From NCBI GenBank assembly GCA_001464195.1, contig LNEY01000021.1, positions 1 through 64,000 of the forward strand: a DNA stretch of 64,000 nucleotides, written 5' to 3'. The DNA comes from Burkholderiales bacterium Ga0077547. Its GTDB lineage: Bacteria; Pseudomonadota; Gammaproteobacteria; Burkholderiales; Burkholderiaceae_C. The translations under genes and the position numbers were made by a program. Position 1 is the stretch's first letter; each line of letters begins with the position of its first letter. Positions 63,495 to 64,000 of this stretch are shown piece after piece. The notes below the pieces were generated by a model, which saw nothing but the letters and a program-made list of their open reading frames with translations, had not been told where the DNA came from and searched no databases.

Positions 63495-64000
63495 GTTCGT
63501 ATATCAGCGGCTGTATCTTGAACAGCGACTCGAAATTGGCGCTGGTAACCCGCCCGATCTCTTCCACGCTGAGACCTTTCAACTCGGCCAGTTGCTTGGC
63601 CACCCACGGCAGCAACGCGGGCGTGTTGGTCTTGCCACGAAACGGTGCTGGCGCCAGGTAGGGGCTGTCGGTTTCGATCAGACACCGGTCCAGGGGCACG
63701 AAGCGCGCCACCTCCTGCAGATCCTTCGCGTTCTTGAAGGTCAGGATGCCGGAGAACGAGATGTAGAAACCCAGATCCAGGGCTGCTCGGGCCACGTCGA
63801 GGGTTTCGGTGAAGCAATGGAACACGCCGCCAACGCGACGCTCGCCTTCAGCGGTCAGCACCCCAAGCGTGTCACGCGAGGCGCTGCGGGTGTGGATCAC
63901 CAGGGGCAGCCCGGTGCGGTGCGCCGCCTGAATGTGCACGCGAAAGCGCTCGCGCTGCCATTCCATGTCGGCCTCTGAGCGCCCGTTCAATCGGTAGTAG
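63472..64000 (-). CDS. tatD: TatD family metal-dependent deoxyribonuclease, 5'-truncated by the window edge
   Basis: The C-terminal 176 residues of a TatD-type TIM-barrel hydrolase. LPLVIHTRSASRDTL, VGGVFHCFTETLD and CLIETDSPYLAPAPFRGKTN carry metal-binding His, His and Asp of the family. The frame runs on past the window end (the preceding residues read YYRL, as in full-length TatD). In TatD, FHCFTG is usual; here the last Gly is Glu. It acts as a 3'-5' exonuclease or DNase in repair in known members. Confidence 0.9.
   Translation of the reverse strand, partial: YYRLNGRSEADMEWQRERFRVHIQAAHRTGLPLVIHTRSASRDTLGVLTAEGERRVGGVFHCFTETLDVARAALDLGFYISFSGILTFKNAKDLQEVARFVPLDRCLIETDSPYLAPAPFRGKTNTPALLPWVAKQLAELKGLSVEEIGRVTSANFESLFKIQPLIYEHASQKLL

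Overview
This window carries a photosynthesis gene cluster of a purple betaproteobacterium. The gene set (bchIDO, crtEF, bchCXYZ, pufBALMC with a tetrahaem PufC), the high-GC coding style and the 5S rRNA 3' end fit the Burkholderiales (Rubrivivax/Rhodoferax/Roseateles type). The genus is an inference; the photosynthetic assignment is secure.

Layout. 1-115: 3' end of a 5S rRNA gene and its terminator. 167-7604: an XRE-cupin regulator divergent from a glutamine-synthetase-like gene with glxBCD (N-methylglutamate-synthase-type subunits), then panE and a patatin phospholipase. 7645-8577: an HNH-like orphan. 8799-14298: a metal acquisition/handling locus (His-rich membrane protein, two HupE/UreJ proteins, a TonB-dependent receptor, a secreted protein, divergent from an ArsR-type regulator and a His-rich repeat protein). 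14487-15737: antiporter-like membrane protein. 15775-20504: two consecutive bufferin operons (bufA1-bufB-bufC-doxX and bufA2-bufB-bufC), each preceded by the same GGCTGTAAG-N16-CGAC promoter-like motif. 20643-27805: chemoreceptor, dienelactone hydrolase, and a hybrid histidine kinase whose N-terminus has all the ethylene/copper-binding residues of plant ETR1 at exact spacing, with a single-domain response regulator. 27807-35861: catabolic genes with XRE-cupin and TetR regulators and visible operator palindromes. 35886-39557: MoxR/VWA pair, a membrane protein and a DUF2805 protein.

39725-62164 is the photosynthesis block: bchI-bchD-bchO forward; the full ccmABCDEFGHI cytochrome c maturation operon in reverse; then crtE-crtF and bchC-bchX-bchY-bchZ, each led by two PpsR/CrtJ-type TGT-N12-ACA palindromes exactly 8 bp apart; then puf. 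Magnesium chelatase and chlorophyllide reductase make bacteriochlorophyll a, CrtE/CrtF act in spheroidene-type carotenoid synthesis, puf encodes LH1 and the reaction centre, and Ccm attaches haem to PufC. The end of the window holds a possible micro-ORF, a small conserved protein, an ankyrin protein and a 5'-truncated tatD.

The most unusual item is a 74-residue membrane protein gene between pufB and pufA. It aligns without gaps to the beta polypeptide around the C-terminal Trp motif, but has Gln in place of the bacteriochlorophyll-ligating His and a 25-residue C-terminal extension. It may be an undescribed LH1-associated subunit. No tRNA, CRISPR array, insertion sequence, pufQ or pufX was seen.
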